A stretch of 44,912 bases of DNA from Candidatus Uhrbacteria bacterium RIFCSPHIGHO2_01_FULL_63_20. Its GTDB lineage: Bacteria; Patescibacteriota; Patescibacteriia; UBA9934; GWF2-40-263. Positions 1 to 7,025 of the stretch are shown one piece after another. Each line of letters starts with the position of its first letter. The stretch's first letter is position 1. Location of the stretch: NCBI GenBank assembly GCA_001791045.1, contig MGDT01000006.1, positions 1-44,912 of the forward strand, given 5' to 3'. Made by a program: the position numbers and the translations under genes. Under the pieces are notes generated by a model, which was not told the DNA's origin, did no database searches, and worked only from the letters and a program-made list of their open reading frames with translations.

Positions 1-2
1 GC

Positions 3-71
3 GAAGGGATCAAGATTGACGACATCCGCATCCTCTATAAGAACGACCTGCGGTTCGCCCGCCAATTCTGA
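3..71 (+). CDS. C-terminal end of an unknown protein (cut by window start)
   Basis: The frame is open from the window edge to a TGA at 69-71 and reads as a charged tail ending in DLRFARQF. The stop lies one base before the ATG of the next gene, so the two are probably co-transcribed. About 22 residues are visible, too few to assign a family. Confidence 0.5.
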   Translation, partial: EGIKIDDIRILYKNDLRFARQF

Positions 72-72
72 T

Positions 73-414
73 ATGTCCGTCCCGGTGTTGCTCGCGGTCG
101 TCGCCCAACTGTTCTTCAGCGTCGGGGACCTGCTCAAGCGACTCTCCTCCGGCGGGAAGGAATTCGGCCCCGCGCTCTTCAAGGACCCGGCGTACCTTGC
201 CGGCGTGGTGCTGCTCCCGGCCGTCGGCTACCTGGTGCTCCTGTACGTGTTCACGCGCCTGGAGCTCTCGCGCACCATCCCCATCCTCGGCATGAGCGCG
301 GTGATCCTGTCCGTGGCGCTTGGCGCGCTCGTCCTCAAGGAGCAGGTGTCCGGATGGAACCTGGCCGGGGTCGCGCTCGCCGTCGTTGCCATCTACCTGG
401 TGCAGCTGCGCTGA
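73..414 (+). CDS. Small 4-TM EamA/SMR-like membrane protein
   Basis: The predicted protein has 113 residues, starting at the ATG at 73 (MSVPVLLAVVAQ), directly after the preceding stop. It has four hydrophobic segments, near residues 2-16, 38-58, 64-84 and 92-111. The layout and the stretch with LSRTIPILGMSAVILSVALG, followed by a KEQ turn and a last helix, resemble half-size EamA/EmrE-like (DMT superfamily) proteins, where a conserved proline sits in helix 3 and an acidic turn precedes helix 4. Such proteins act as dimers in the inner membrane. The substrate cannot be told, and a flippase-like ArnE role is as likely as drug export. pheT starts 13 bases after the stop. Confidence 0.6.
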   Translation: MSVPVLLAVVAQLFFSVGDLLKRLSSGGKEFGPALFKDPAYLAGVVLLPAVGYLVLLYVFTRLELSRTIPILGMSAVILSVALGALVLKEQVSGWNLAGVALAVVAIYLVQLR

Positions 415-427
415 AACCCAAGAAGGT

Positions 428-2818
428 ATGAACATCCTCGCCTCATACGATTGGATAAGAGAGTTTCTCAAGACCGACCTGTCGGCCGAGGAGTTCGCGA
501 AGAAGACCACCGCGGCAGGCAACGGCGTGGAGCGCGTCCATGACATCGGCGCTGGGCTTGAGAACATGGTCGTCGGCGTCATCAAGGCGATCAAGGCGCA
601 TCCGAATGCGAACAAGCTTCGGATTGCGGAGACGGACATTGGTGGCAAAGTCGTCGAAATCGTATGTGGCGGCGTGAACTTGGCCGAAGGACAGAAGGTG
701 GCGGTTGCACTGCCCGGCTCGATGGTGCGCTGGCATGGGCAGGGCGACCTCGTTGAGATCAAGGAGACCGAGCTGCGCGGCGCCAAGTCGTACGGGATGA
801 TTTGTGCGGCGGCGGAGATCGGGTTTGAGAAGCTGCCGGCGGGGGAGCATGACATTTGGGATTTGTCCGCGATTACGGACGCGAAGGCCGGGACGCCTCT
901 CGCGAAGGCTCTGGGTCTTGATGATGTAATCTTCGATATCGAAGTCACCTCGAATCGCCCCGACTGTAAATCCATTGTCGGTCAGGCTGCGGAAGGTGGC
1001 GCGGCGACCGGGTCGAAGTTCGCATGGAATCCACCGAAGGCGATCAAGGAAGGGAAAGAGAAGCTGAAGGTTTCCGTGAAGGATTTTGATTTGTGTAAGA
1101 AGTACGACGCGGTGCTCATCGAGGGCGTGACCGTCGGTCCGTCGCCTTGGTGGCTGCAGAAGAAGCTGTTGCTTGCCGGGCATCGTCCGATCAACAACGT
1201 CGTGGACGTGACGAATTTCGTGTTGCACGAGCTCGGGCAGCCGATGCATGCGTTCGACGCGGACAAGCTGGAAGGGCAGGAGATCGTCGTGCGTCGCGCC
1301 AAGAAGGATGAGGCGATGAAGGCGTTGGACGGCAAGGATTACGATCTCACCGACAAGATGCTGGTCATTGCGGACGCGACGAAGCCGGTGGCGATCGCTG
1401 GCGTGATGGGCGGGATGGAGACCGGAACGACGGCCGCGACCACGCGCGTCATCCTTGAGAGCGCGACGTTCGACCCGGTGTCGATTCGCCGGACGAGTCG
1501 CGCCCTCAACCTCGCCTCGGACTCGTCGTTGTTGTTCGAAAAGGGACTTTCCACCGAAGCGACGGGCCATGCGCTCGCTCGCGCCGTCGAATTCATCCTC
1601 GAAGTCGCCGGCGGCAAGGTCTCGTCGAAAATCTGGAGCGACCGCAGCGCGCCTTACAAGGCGGCCTCGTTCCCGTTCGACCCGGCCAAGGCGTCGGCGT
1701 TAATCGGTGTCGACATCCCGGAAAAGAAGCAGTTGGCGATGCTTGAGAGTCTTGGGTTCCAGATCGCGAAGAAAGGAAAGACGTACCAGGTGACCGTCCC
1801 GTATTGGCGCGATCACGACATCGAGGATAGCCGCGATTTCGTGGAAGAGATCGCGCGCATCTACGGCTATCCGAACGTGCCGAGCCGCCTGCCCGAAGGG
1901 GAGCTGCCGGACACGACGCCGGACCCGGCCATCGTCTGGGAGCGCCGCACGAAGGACATCCTGAAAGGCGCCGGTCTCACCGAGACGTACGCGTATGCAT
2001 TCGCGTCCGCGCAACAGCTGGAGCGATACGGGATTCCGGTCGAACAGGCGGTAAAGATCGCGAACCCGCTGTCCTCGGAGCACGAATACATGCGCCCGAG
2101 CCTGGTCCCGACCATGCTGACCGCGATCGAAGCGAACCAGGGCGCGTTCCCGGAGATGCGTCTGTTCGAACTCGCTCCGGTGTACCTTCCGAACAAGAAA
2201 GACATTCCGACGCATGCGTTGCGTTTGGTGATGGCCGTCACCGGCAAGGACGGAGCCGCGGCGTTCCGTCTGGCCAAAGGCGCGCTTGAGCGGCTCATGC
2301 GCGAAGCGGGCGTGAAGCGCTGGAGAATCGAGCGCGGAGGGGACAAAGCGCTGTGGCACGCCGGCCGCTCGGCCGCGATCTGGGTCGGGGATCACGCGCA
2401 CGTCGGCACCATCGGCGAAGTGTCGCCGGCGGTCGCGAAGGAATCCGGGCTCGACGTGCGCGCCGTGCTCGTGGACCTGGATTTCGAGATGCTGGTGCCC
2501 CATTGCTCGACCGCGAAGAGCTATCGCCCGATCCCGATGTATCCGGAAGTGAAGCGCGACCTGGCGTTCGTGGTGGATGAACGGACGGAGTACGGGACGA
2601 TCGAGGTCGAGCTCAAAAAGACCTCGCCGATGTTGCAAGACATGGAAATGTTCGACGTGTACCGAGGGAAAGGAGTGGAGGAGGGGAAGAAATCGCTCGC
2701 GACGCATTTGAGCTTCCGTGCCGCAGACAAGACGCTCTCCTCCGACGAGGTCGAGGCAGAGGTGAAGAAACTGGTCGGAATGCTTGAGAAGAAGTTCAGT
2801 GCTATAATCAGGGTGTAA
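428..2818 (+). CDS. pheT: Phenylalanyl-tRNA synthetase beta subunit
   Basis: The protein has 796 residues, the usual length for bacterial PheT. The start is the ATG at 428 (MNILASYDWIREFL), preceded by AAGAAGG at 420-426. An EMAP/OB-type tRNA-binding domain lies near residues 40-150 (KLRIAETDIGGKVVEIVCGGVNLAEGQ spans it). The B3/B4 editing and B5 regions follow (for example HELGQPMHAFDADKL and SLLFEKGLS), then the synthetase-like core, and a C-terminal FDX-ACB anticodon-binding domain in the last 90 residues (YPEVKRDLAFVVDE). PheT pairs with PheS to charge tRNA-Phe. pheS is not adjacent here: the upstream gene is a membrane protein. A TATAAT lies inside the last codons and probably serves the next gene. 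Confidence 0.97.
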   Translation: MNILASYDWIREFLKTDLSAEEFAKKTTAAGNGVERVHDIGAGLENMVVGVIKAIKAHPNANKLRIAETDIGGKVVEIVCGGVNLAEGQKVAVALPGSMVRWHGQGDLVEIKETELRGAKSYGMICAAAEIGFEKLPAGEHDIWDLSAITDAKAGTPLAKALGLDDVIFDIEVTSNRPDCKSIVGQAAEGGAATGSKFAWNPPKAIKEGKEKLKVSVKDFDLCKKYDAVLIEGVTVGPSPWWLQKKLLLAGHRPINNVVDVTNFVLHELGQPMHAFDADKLEGQEIVVRRAKKDEAMKALDGKDYDLTDKMLVIADATKPVAIAGVMGGMETGTTAATTRVILESATFDPVSIRRTSRALNLASDSSLLFEKGLSTEATGHALARAVEFILEVAGGKVSSKIWSDRSAPYKAASFPFDPAKASALIGVDIPEKKQLAMLESLGFQIAKKGKTYQVTVPYWRDHDIEDSRDFVEEIARIYGYPNVPSRLPEGELPDTTPDPAIVWERRTKDILKGAGLTETYAYAFASAQQLERYGIPVEQAVKIANPLSSEHEYMRPSLVPTMLTAIEANQGAFPEMRLFELAPVYLPNKKDIPTHALRLVMAVTGKDGAAAFRLAKGALERLMREAGVKRWRIERGGDKALWHAGRSAAIWVGDHAHVGTIGEVSPAVAKESGLDVRAVLVDLDFEMLVPHCSTAKSYRPIPMYPEVKRDLAFVVDERTEYGTIEVELKKTSPMLQDMEMFDVYRGKGVEEGKKSLATHLSFRAADKTLSSDEVEAEVKKLVGMLEKKFSAIIRV

Positions 2819-2833
2819 CGGACAGACAGGAGG
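2803..2833 (+). promoter_or_regulatory. -10 box and Shine-Dalgarno for the 97-residue protein
   Basis: A TATAAT at 2803-2808 lies inside the 3' end of pheT, followed by a strong AGGAGG at 2828-2833, three bases before the ATG at 2836. No good -35 is seen at 16-18 bases, so the promoter call rests on the -10 box alone. Confidence 0.45.
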
Positions 2834-2835
2834 AT

Positions 2836-3129
2836 ATGCCGCCGCTTTCCCCATTGGACATCTTGTACATCGTGCTGGCGTTCAGCGTGCTTTGGATTTC
2901 GGCCGCGATTTTCTGGCTCATCTTCCAGGCCGCGTCGCTCATCAAGAACTTCAACGACGTGCTCGCGGAGGTCAAAGACAAAGTCGACAGCATCGAGAAC
3001 GCCATCAGCGGCATCCGGCACCGCTTCGAAAGCGCGACCGGATCGCTGGGGGTGGTCGTTGGTGGGATCGAGAAGCTCGTCGAGTACGTGGTGGAAAAGA
3101 AGAGAAAGAAGGATATCGTGCGGACGTGA
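2836..3129 (+). CDS. Single-TM protein with coiled-coil tail
   Basis: The protein has 97 residues, with one membrane segment near residues 8-32 (ILYIVLAFSVLWISAAIFWLIF) followed by an amphipathic, probably coiled-coil stretch (residues 38-68, rich in V/I/L heptads with D/E/K) and a basic C-terminus KKRKKD. The layout resembles DUF948-type or other small membrane-anchored coiled-coil proteins, but no family signature is certain. It sits directly after pheT and ends at an intrinsic terminator. Confidence 0.7.
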   Translation: MPPLSPLDILYIVLAFSVLWISAAIFWLIFQAASLIKNFNDVLAEVKDKVDSIENAISGIRHRFESATGSLGVVVGGIEKLVEYVVEKKRKKDIVRT

Positions 3130-3133
3130 GTCG

Positions 3134-3160
3134 CCGGGGCCCAGGGTCCCGGTTTTCATT
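3134..3160 (+). terminator. Intrinsic terminator after the 97-residue gene
   Basis: CCGGG at 3134-3138 pairs with CCCGG at 3148-3152, with GGCCC/GGGTCC complementarity inside. A TTTTCATTTTT tract follows. It closes the pheT-97aa unit. Confidence 0.7.
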
Positions 3161-3162
3161 TT

Positions 3163-3177
3163 TCGTGTATAGTCGAA
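3163..3177 (+). promoter_or_regulatory. Promoter -10 region of the HD-domain gene
   Basis: TCGTGTATAGTCGAA holds a TATAGT -10 box at 3168-3173, ten bases before the ATG at 3183. The transcript would be leaderless or nearly so, since no Shine-Dalgarno fits between. The same 15-mer recurs exactly at 4017-4031. Confidence 0.45.
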
Positions 3178-3182
3178 TCCTT

Positions 3183-3698
3183 ATGGAACAGCTGATGGCC
3201 AAGGCCGAAGAGCTGGTGCGCACGCGCATCCCGGGGAGCCGCAAGGGGAGCGATACCCCCGCGCATCTCCATTCCTTTGACGTGCGCGATCTGCTCAAGG
3301 CCCATGGCTGTTCCGAAGAGGTCCAGCTCGCCGGCCTCCTCCACGACATCGTGGAAGACGGCGACACGGCCCTGCAGGACCTGCGCGACGCCGGATTTTC
3401 CGAGCGCGTCGCAGGGCTCGTCGACCTCTGTTCGCATGATTCCGAGATCGAAGCCGGGATCGTCCGCTGGATCAAGATGATGTCGCGCCTGTGCGACGCC
3501 GCCGACCAGGACGCCTGGCTCGTCAAGATCGCCGACATCACGGATAATCTCCACGACGCCCACACCATGCGCCCCGACCGCGCCCAATTCATGTACGAGA
3601 CCAAGCGCCCGCTGCTGCTCGCCCTGTCCCACCCCGCCGCAGGCGATACGACCCTTTGGAAGGCGCTTCGGGAAATGGAGAGGGTGCAGGGGAGTTAG
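3183..3698 (+). CDS. HD-domain metal-dependent phosphohydrolase
   Basis: The protein has 171 residues. The start is the ATG at 3183, right after a terminator and a TATAGT box. The HD metal-binding set is visible: a histidine in AHLHSFDV (near residue 29), the HD pair in LAGLLHDIVEDGD (near residue 52), and the distal aspartate in VKIADITDN (near residue 120). The spacing and the HDIVEDG signature are closest to the HD domain of RelA/SpoT-type (p)ppGpp hydrolases and related small HD hydrolases. No synthetase or TGS domain is present. The substrate is uncertain: (p)ppGpp or another nucleotide is plausible. It ends at the border of the accessory region. Confidence 0.75.
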   Translation: MEQLMAKAEELVRTRIPGSRKGSDTPAHLHSFDVRDLLKAHGCSEEVQLAGLLHDIVEDGDTALQDLRDAGFSERVAGLVDLCSHDSEIEAGIVRWIKMMSRLCDAADQDAWLVKIADITDNLHDAHTMRPDRAQFMYETKRPLLLALSHPAAGDTTLWKALREMERVQGS

Positions 3699-3731
3699 AA
3701 AACCAGGCTTGAATATTGCCGATTAGGTGCA

Positions 3732-3866
3732 CCCGCCTCGGGCCAGGTGTACGTGGCGTTGAGCCGGTGCCGCACGCTGCAGGGGATCGTGCAGGCCAAG
3801 CCGGTGCTGCGGCATCATTTGATGTTGGATGAGCGGGTGGTGGAGTTCATGGAGGGGTTGGGGTGA
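3732..3866 (+). pseudogene. Remnant of the C-terminus of a PIF1/RecD-like helicase
   Basis: An open frame without a start reads ASGQVYVALSRCRTLQGI and continues to a TGA at 3864-3866. GQVYVALSRCRTL is the motif VI signature at the extreme C-terminus of PIF1-family (UvrD_C_2-type) helicases. The rest of the helicase is absent: upstream is only the end of the HD gene. This is therefore a truncated relic that marks a deletion or insertion breakpoint at about 3700-3730. Confidence 0.75.
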
Positions 3867-3876
3867 ATAGGCTTAT

Positions 3877-3957
3877 TTTTCACGGGATACGAATCATAAC
3901 CGTGAAAAAACGTCTTTTTTAGCACATTTTCACGGTTATGTTGTCATAAGCGTGAAG
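3877..3957 (+). repeat. Cluster of four TTTTCACGG-type inverted half-sites
   Basis: TTTTCACGG occurs at 3877-3885 and 3927-3935, and its inverse at 3900-3908 (CCGTGAAAA) and, degenerate, at 3950-3957 (GCGTGAAG). CATAACCGTGAAAA (3895-3908) and TTTTCACGGTTATG (3927-3940) are a perfect 14-base inverted repeat with an 18-base spacer. The block can also be read as two tandem palindromes of about 32 bases. It looks like a protein-binding array (operators or a recombination site). No gene overlaps it. Confidence 0.7.
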
Positions 3958-4016
3958 CGACCCAAAATTCAGTTATCCGGAATTTCCGGAATACTGCCCG
4001 TCACCATGGCGTGAGT

Positions 4017-4031
4017 TCGTGTATAGTCGAA
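4017..4031 (+). promoter_or_regulatory. Promoter -10 region before the zinc-ribbon membrane gene
   Basis: This is an exact copy of the 15-mer TCGTGTATAGTCGAA found at 3163. TATAGT is at 4022-4027, and the ATG follows at 4052. Just upstream, TCCGGAATTTCCGGA (3976-3990) holds a repeated TCCGGA motif that could be an operator. Confidence 0.45.
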
Positions 4032-4051
4032 GCAAGAATCAATCGACTCCT

Positions 4052-4465
4052 ATGGCCCGAATGCGGATGAGTTTCAATAAGGCGATCGCGTGCAAGAATT
4101 GCAGCAAGCTGCAGATGAAGCGCAGCGAGCCGTTGTTTCGTTTGGCTGTCCTGGTCACGTTCATCTCCGGCCTCCTGGTGTTGCCGGCGGCACGGACGGA
4201 TCAGATGCCGTCCTGGGTGCCGGACTGGATCGTCGCGCCGCTCTTCCTCTCCTTCATCATCGGATTCGTCCTGTGCTTCTATTACGAATATTGGGATCGC
4301 AAGCGCTCGTACGCCTGCCGCGAGTGCGGTCATGCGGAGACGGTCCAGGCGCCTCCGCTCTCGTTCATGGAACGGGTTTTCGTGTTCAGTATTGTTGGGT
4401 TTGTTGCGTTGCTGTTCATTGGGATTGGGGCGTTGGTGGTGTCGTTTAAGGTGAATGGGGGATAG
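4052..4465 (+). CDS. Zinc-ribbon membrane protein
   Basis: The protein has 137 residues from the ATG at 4052 (MARMRMSF); an ATG at 4061 is also possible. Two CxxC knuckles, CKNC near residue 15 and CREC near residue 90, flank two hydrophobic segments (about residues 31-49 and 59-77), and a third segment closes the protein (about 108-130). The two knuckles probably join in the cytosol to form one zinc ribbon. No family name is recognised. It lies in the accessory region between the palindrome cluster and a terminator. Confidence 0.65.
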   Translation: MARMRMSFNKAIACKNCSKLQMKRSEPLFRLAVLVTFISGLLVLPAARTDQMPSWVPDWIVAPLFLSFIIGFVLCFYYEYWDRKRSYACRECGHAETVQAPPLSFMERVFVFSIVGFVALLFIGIGALVVSFKVNGG

Positions 4466-4524
4466 GGTGGGAGAGGTTGGGTGAGAGGATGATAGAGTTT
4501 ATGGAGCAGTTGGCTTAGTCGAGG

Positions 4525-4552
4525 ACCGGACCTGGAAGGGTCCGGTTTTGCT
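4525..4552 (+). terminator. Intrinsic terminator
   Basis: ACCGGACC (4525-4532) pairs with GGTCCGGT (4539-4546) across a 6-base loop, followed by TTTTGCTTGTT. It insulates the zinc-ribbon gene from the methylase block. Confidence 0.8.
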
Positions 4553-4626
4553 TGTTGATAACCGGTCCATTGATCGTGGGGTCTATATAGAGGACAATCC
4601 ATCCGTGGATATGTTGAACCCCAACT

Positions 4627-5817
4627 ATGAGCAAAACTAAGACAACTATAGGGGTGTCATCCCGACAAGGCGGAAACAGCGGGCTTTCTGATGCGAAAAA
4701 GGCCAAACAAGATGAGTTTTACACCCAGCTATCCGATATCGAGAATGAGCTGAAATGGTACAAAGAACAACTGAGAGGCAAGGTGGTTTTTTGCAATTGC
4801 GACGACCCTTTTGAGAGTAATTTTTTCAAATATTTCGCTCTCAATTTCAACGCACTAGGTCTCAAGAAACTTATCGCGACCAGTTATGTGCCATCGGCAA
4901 TCGCTGGCAAGCAGTTGCCGCTAGTAGAAATTGAAGGACTAAAGCCAGACGGCAAAGAGCCATTCAAAATCGAGATCAATGCTGTACCGGATGCGAACGG
5001 TGATGGGGCAACGGATCTCGCTGACGTGGAGTATCTCTTGCGGCATGAGGCGAACATTGCAACTCCGCTCAAGGGTGATGGGGATTTCCGGAGTGCCGAA
5101 TGTGTCGAGCTGTTGAAACAGGTCGACATTGTATGTACGAACCCGCCGTTTTCTCTGTTTCGTGAGTTTGTGGCACAGCTCATCGAGTACGAGAAAAAGT
5201 TTTTAGTCATTGGAAATCAAAACGCGATAACGTACAAGGATGTTTTTAATTTGATTAAGGAAAATAAACTTTGGCTCGGCGTTGATAACGGAGGGACGAA
5301 GTGGTTCCGTGTACCGGATGGCTACGATATTCAAACAGAGTCGCGAAAGAAAATAGTCGACGGTGTGAAATATTTTAGTTTTGGAAGCATCATGTGGTAC
5401 ACAAATCTTGATAACCCCCGTCGTCACGAGAACATTCCTATATACGCGACCTACACCCCTGAGAAGTATCCGAAGTACGATAACTACGACGCAATCGAGG
5501 TGAATAGGGTGTCGGAAATTCCGGCAGACCATGCAGGTGCAATGGGTGTCCCCATTACGTTCCTCGACAAGTATAATCCCGACCAGTTCGAGATTTTGGG
5601 GATAACGAAAACATGGTTCGGTGGAGCAAACAAGGTCTATCCGAATCAAACACAAGTAAGCAAAGACGGAACGAATAGCACCGTTTCAAAGCTCAATGAT
5701 GGCGCCACATTAAAAATAAAAAGTCCGCCGAGCGGTGAGACTTACTATATCGTTGACGGAGAATATTACATACAGCTCTACGCAAGAATTATTGTCAGAC
5801 GAAAAGACAAAATATGA
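4627..5817 (+). CDS. EcoRI-type adenine-specific DNA methyltransferase
   Basis: The protein has 396 residues. Its overall layout matches the EcoRI methylase family (N6-adenine). The N-terminus carries KAKQDEFYTQLSDIENEL, the family's opening motif. FCNCDDPFESNFFKYF lies near residues 58-73, and the catalytic motif IV is NPPF in VDIVCTNPPFSLFREF (near residue 173). FLVIGNQNAITYKDVF and the long C-terminal part also fit. It transfers a methyl group from SAM to adenine in a DNA target. The stop overlaps the start of the DUF262-HNH gene (ATGA at 5814), so the two are translationally coupled, which suggests a restriction-modification pair. There is no good Shine-Dalgarno. Base composition is clearly more AT-rich than flanking core genes, a sign of transfer. 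Target specificity cannot be read from the sequence. Confidence 0.9.
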   Translation: MSKTKTTIGVSSRQGGNSGLSDAKKAKQDEFYTQLSDIENELKWYKEQLRGKVVFCNCDDPFESNFFKYFALNFNALGLKKLIATSYVPSAIAGKQLPLVEIEGLKPDGKEPFKIEINAVPDANGDGATDLADVEYLLRHEANIATPLKGDGDFRSAECVELLKQVDIVCTNPPFSLFREFVAQLIEYEKKFLVIGNQNAITYKDVFNLIKENKLWLGVDNGGTKWFRVPDGYDIQTESRKKIVDGVKYFSFGSIMWYTNLDNPRRHENIPIYATYTPEKYPKYDNYDAIEVNRVSEIPADHAGAMGVPITFLDKYNPDQFEILGITKTWFGGANKVYPNQTQVSKDGTNSTVSKLNDGATLKIKSPPSGETYYIVDGEYYIQLYARIIVRRKDKI

Positions 5818-6923
5818 AAATCGAATTGCGCAACATTAAAGTGCGTGAGGTTGTGGGCGACTACAAGGACGATGGTGAAAATGGTGTGGTCGGCTATGGT
5901 GGCAAGCTGGACATTCGTCCCGCATACCAGCGTGAGTTTATCTACAAGCCAGAACAGCGTGACCTAGTAATCCGGACTGTTCGCAAGGATTTTCCACTGA
6001 ACACGATGTATTGGGCCGTGACGGAGAGTGGGTACGAGCTTATGGACGGCCAGCAGCGCACGATTTCCGTGTGTCAGTACGTCAACGGTGATTTTGCCGT
6101 GGACTGGGATGGCCAACCGCGCGGGTTCAGCAACCTGACGCACGAAGAGCAAGAGCAGATTCTCGAATACGAGCTTTCGATTTATGTGTGCGAAGGGACG
6201 GACAAGGAAAAGTTGGACTGGTTCAAGACTATCAATATCGCTGGAGAGAGACTGACTGACCAGGAACTACGCAATGCGATCTACACTGGACCGTGGCTAA
6301 CGGACGCGAAGCGGTGGTTTTCCAAGACGGGCGCGCCTGCAGCACATACCGGTGAAAATCTAGTAAAGGGAACACCAATCCGACAAGAAATTCTGGAAAA
6401 GGCGTTGGAGTGGATCGGTGGTGGCAATGACCTGATTGCGCAGTACATGGCCGACCACCAGCATGACAAGGACGCGTCTGAACTGTGGCAGTACTATCAA
6501 GAAGTCATCGCTTGGGCGACTCGTATCTTCCCGAATCAGGACGGTGCTCGCGTAAAGCTTATGAAGGGCCTCGATTGGGGCGTCTTCTACAACGAGCATA
6601 AGAGCGACAAATTGAACGCGACAAAACTTGAACAGCAGATTGTGGAACTAATCGATGATGATGATGTCGAAAGCAAGCGCGGGATCTACGAATATCTGCT
6701 GACGGGTGACGAGCGGACCTTGAGCTTGCGTGCCTTCGACGATAAGACTAAGCAAAAGAAATATCAGCAGCAGAAGGGGGTGTGCCCTGTGTGCAAGAAA
6801 AAATTCGAATACAATGAGATGGAAGCCGACCACATCATGCCGTGGAGCAAGGGGGGCAAGACAGTAATTGATAATTGCCAAATGCTGTGCGGGCAGGACA
6901 ATCGGATGAAATCGGGAAAGTAA
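5814..6923 (+). CDS. DUF262 and HNH endonuclease protein (putative restriction partner)
   Basis: The protein has 369 residues. The N-terminal DUF262 (ParB/Srx-like fold) has PAYQREFIYKPEQRD and the characteristic DGQQRT (near residue 77, YELMDGQQRTISV). The C-terminus is a zinc-finger-like HNH: CPVCKKKFEY (near residue 323), then ADHIMPWSKGGKTVIDNCQMLC with the DH, the N, and a closing N-x2-K. DUF262-HNH proteins include GmrSD/BrxU/SspE-type nucleases that cut foreign or modified DNA, sometimes with NTP hydrolysis through the DGQQR motif. The ATGA overlap with the methylase argues that this is its cognate nuclease. Cleavage and site specificity are inference. Confidence 0.85.
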   Translation: MKIELRNIKVREVVGDYKDDGENGVVGYGGKLDIRPAYQREFIYKPEQRDLVIRTVRKDFPLNTMYWAVTESGYELMDGQQRTISVCQYVNGDFAVDWDGQPRGFSNLTHEEQEQILEYELSIYVCEGTDKEKLDWFKTINIAGERLTDQELRNAIYTGPWLTDAKRWFSKTGAPAAHTGENLVKGTPIRQEILEKALEWIGGGNDLIAQYMADHQHDKDASELWQYYQEVIAWATRIFPNQDGARVKLMKGLDWGVFYNEHKSDKLNATKLEQQIVELIDDDDVESKRGIYEYLLTGDERTLSLRAFDDKTKQKKYQQQKGVCPVCKKKFEYNEMEADHIMPWSKGGKTVIDNCQMLCGQDNRMKSGK

Positions 6924-7025
6924 TTCGAGACACTTTTCGGCAGATATTATTTGTTTGGTCTAATCAGGCAGCGCTCATCAGATAGACACCCTGTTGCAAT
7001 TCTGTGGAATTAGGTGGGTGACAGT

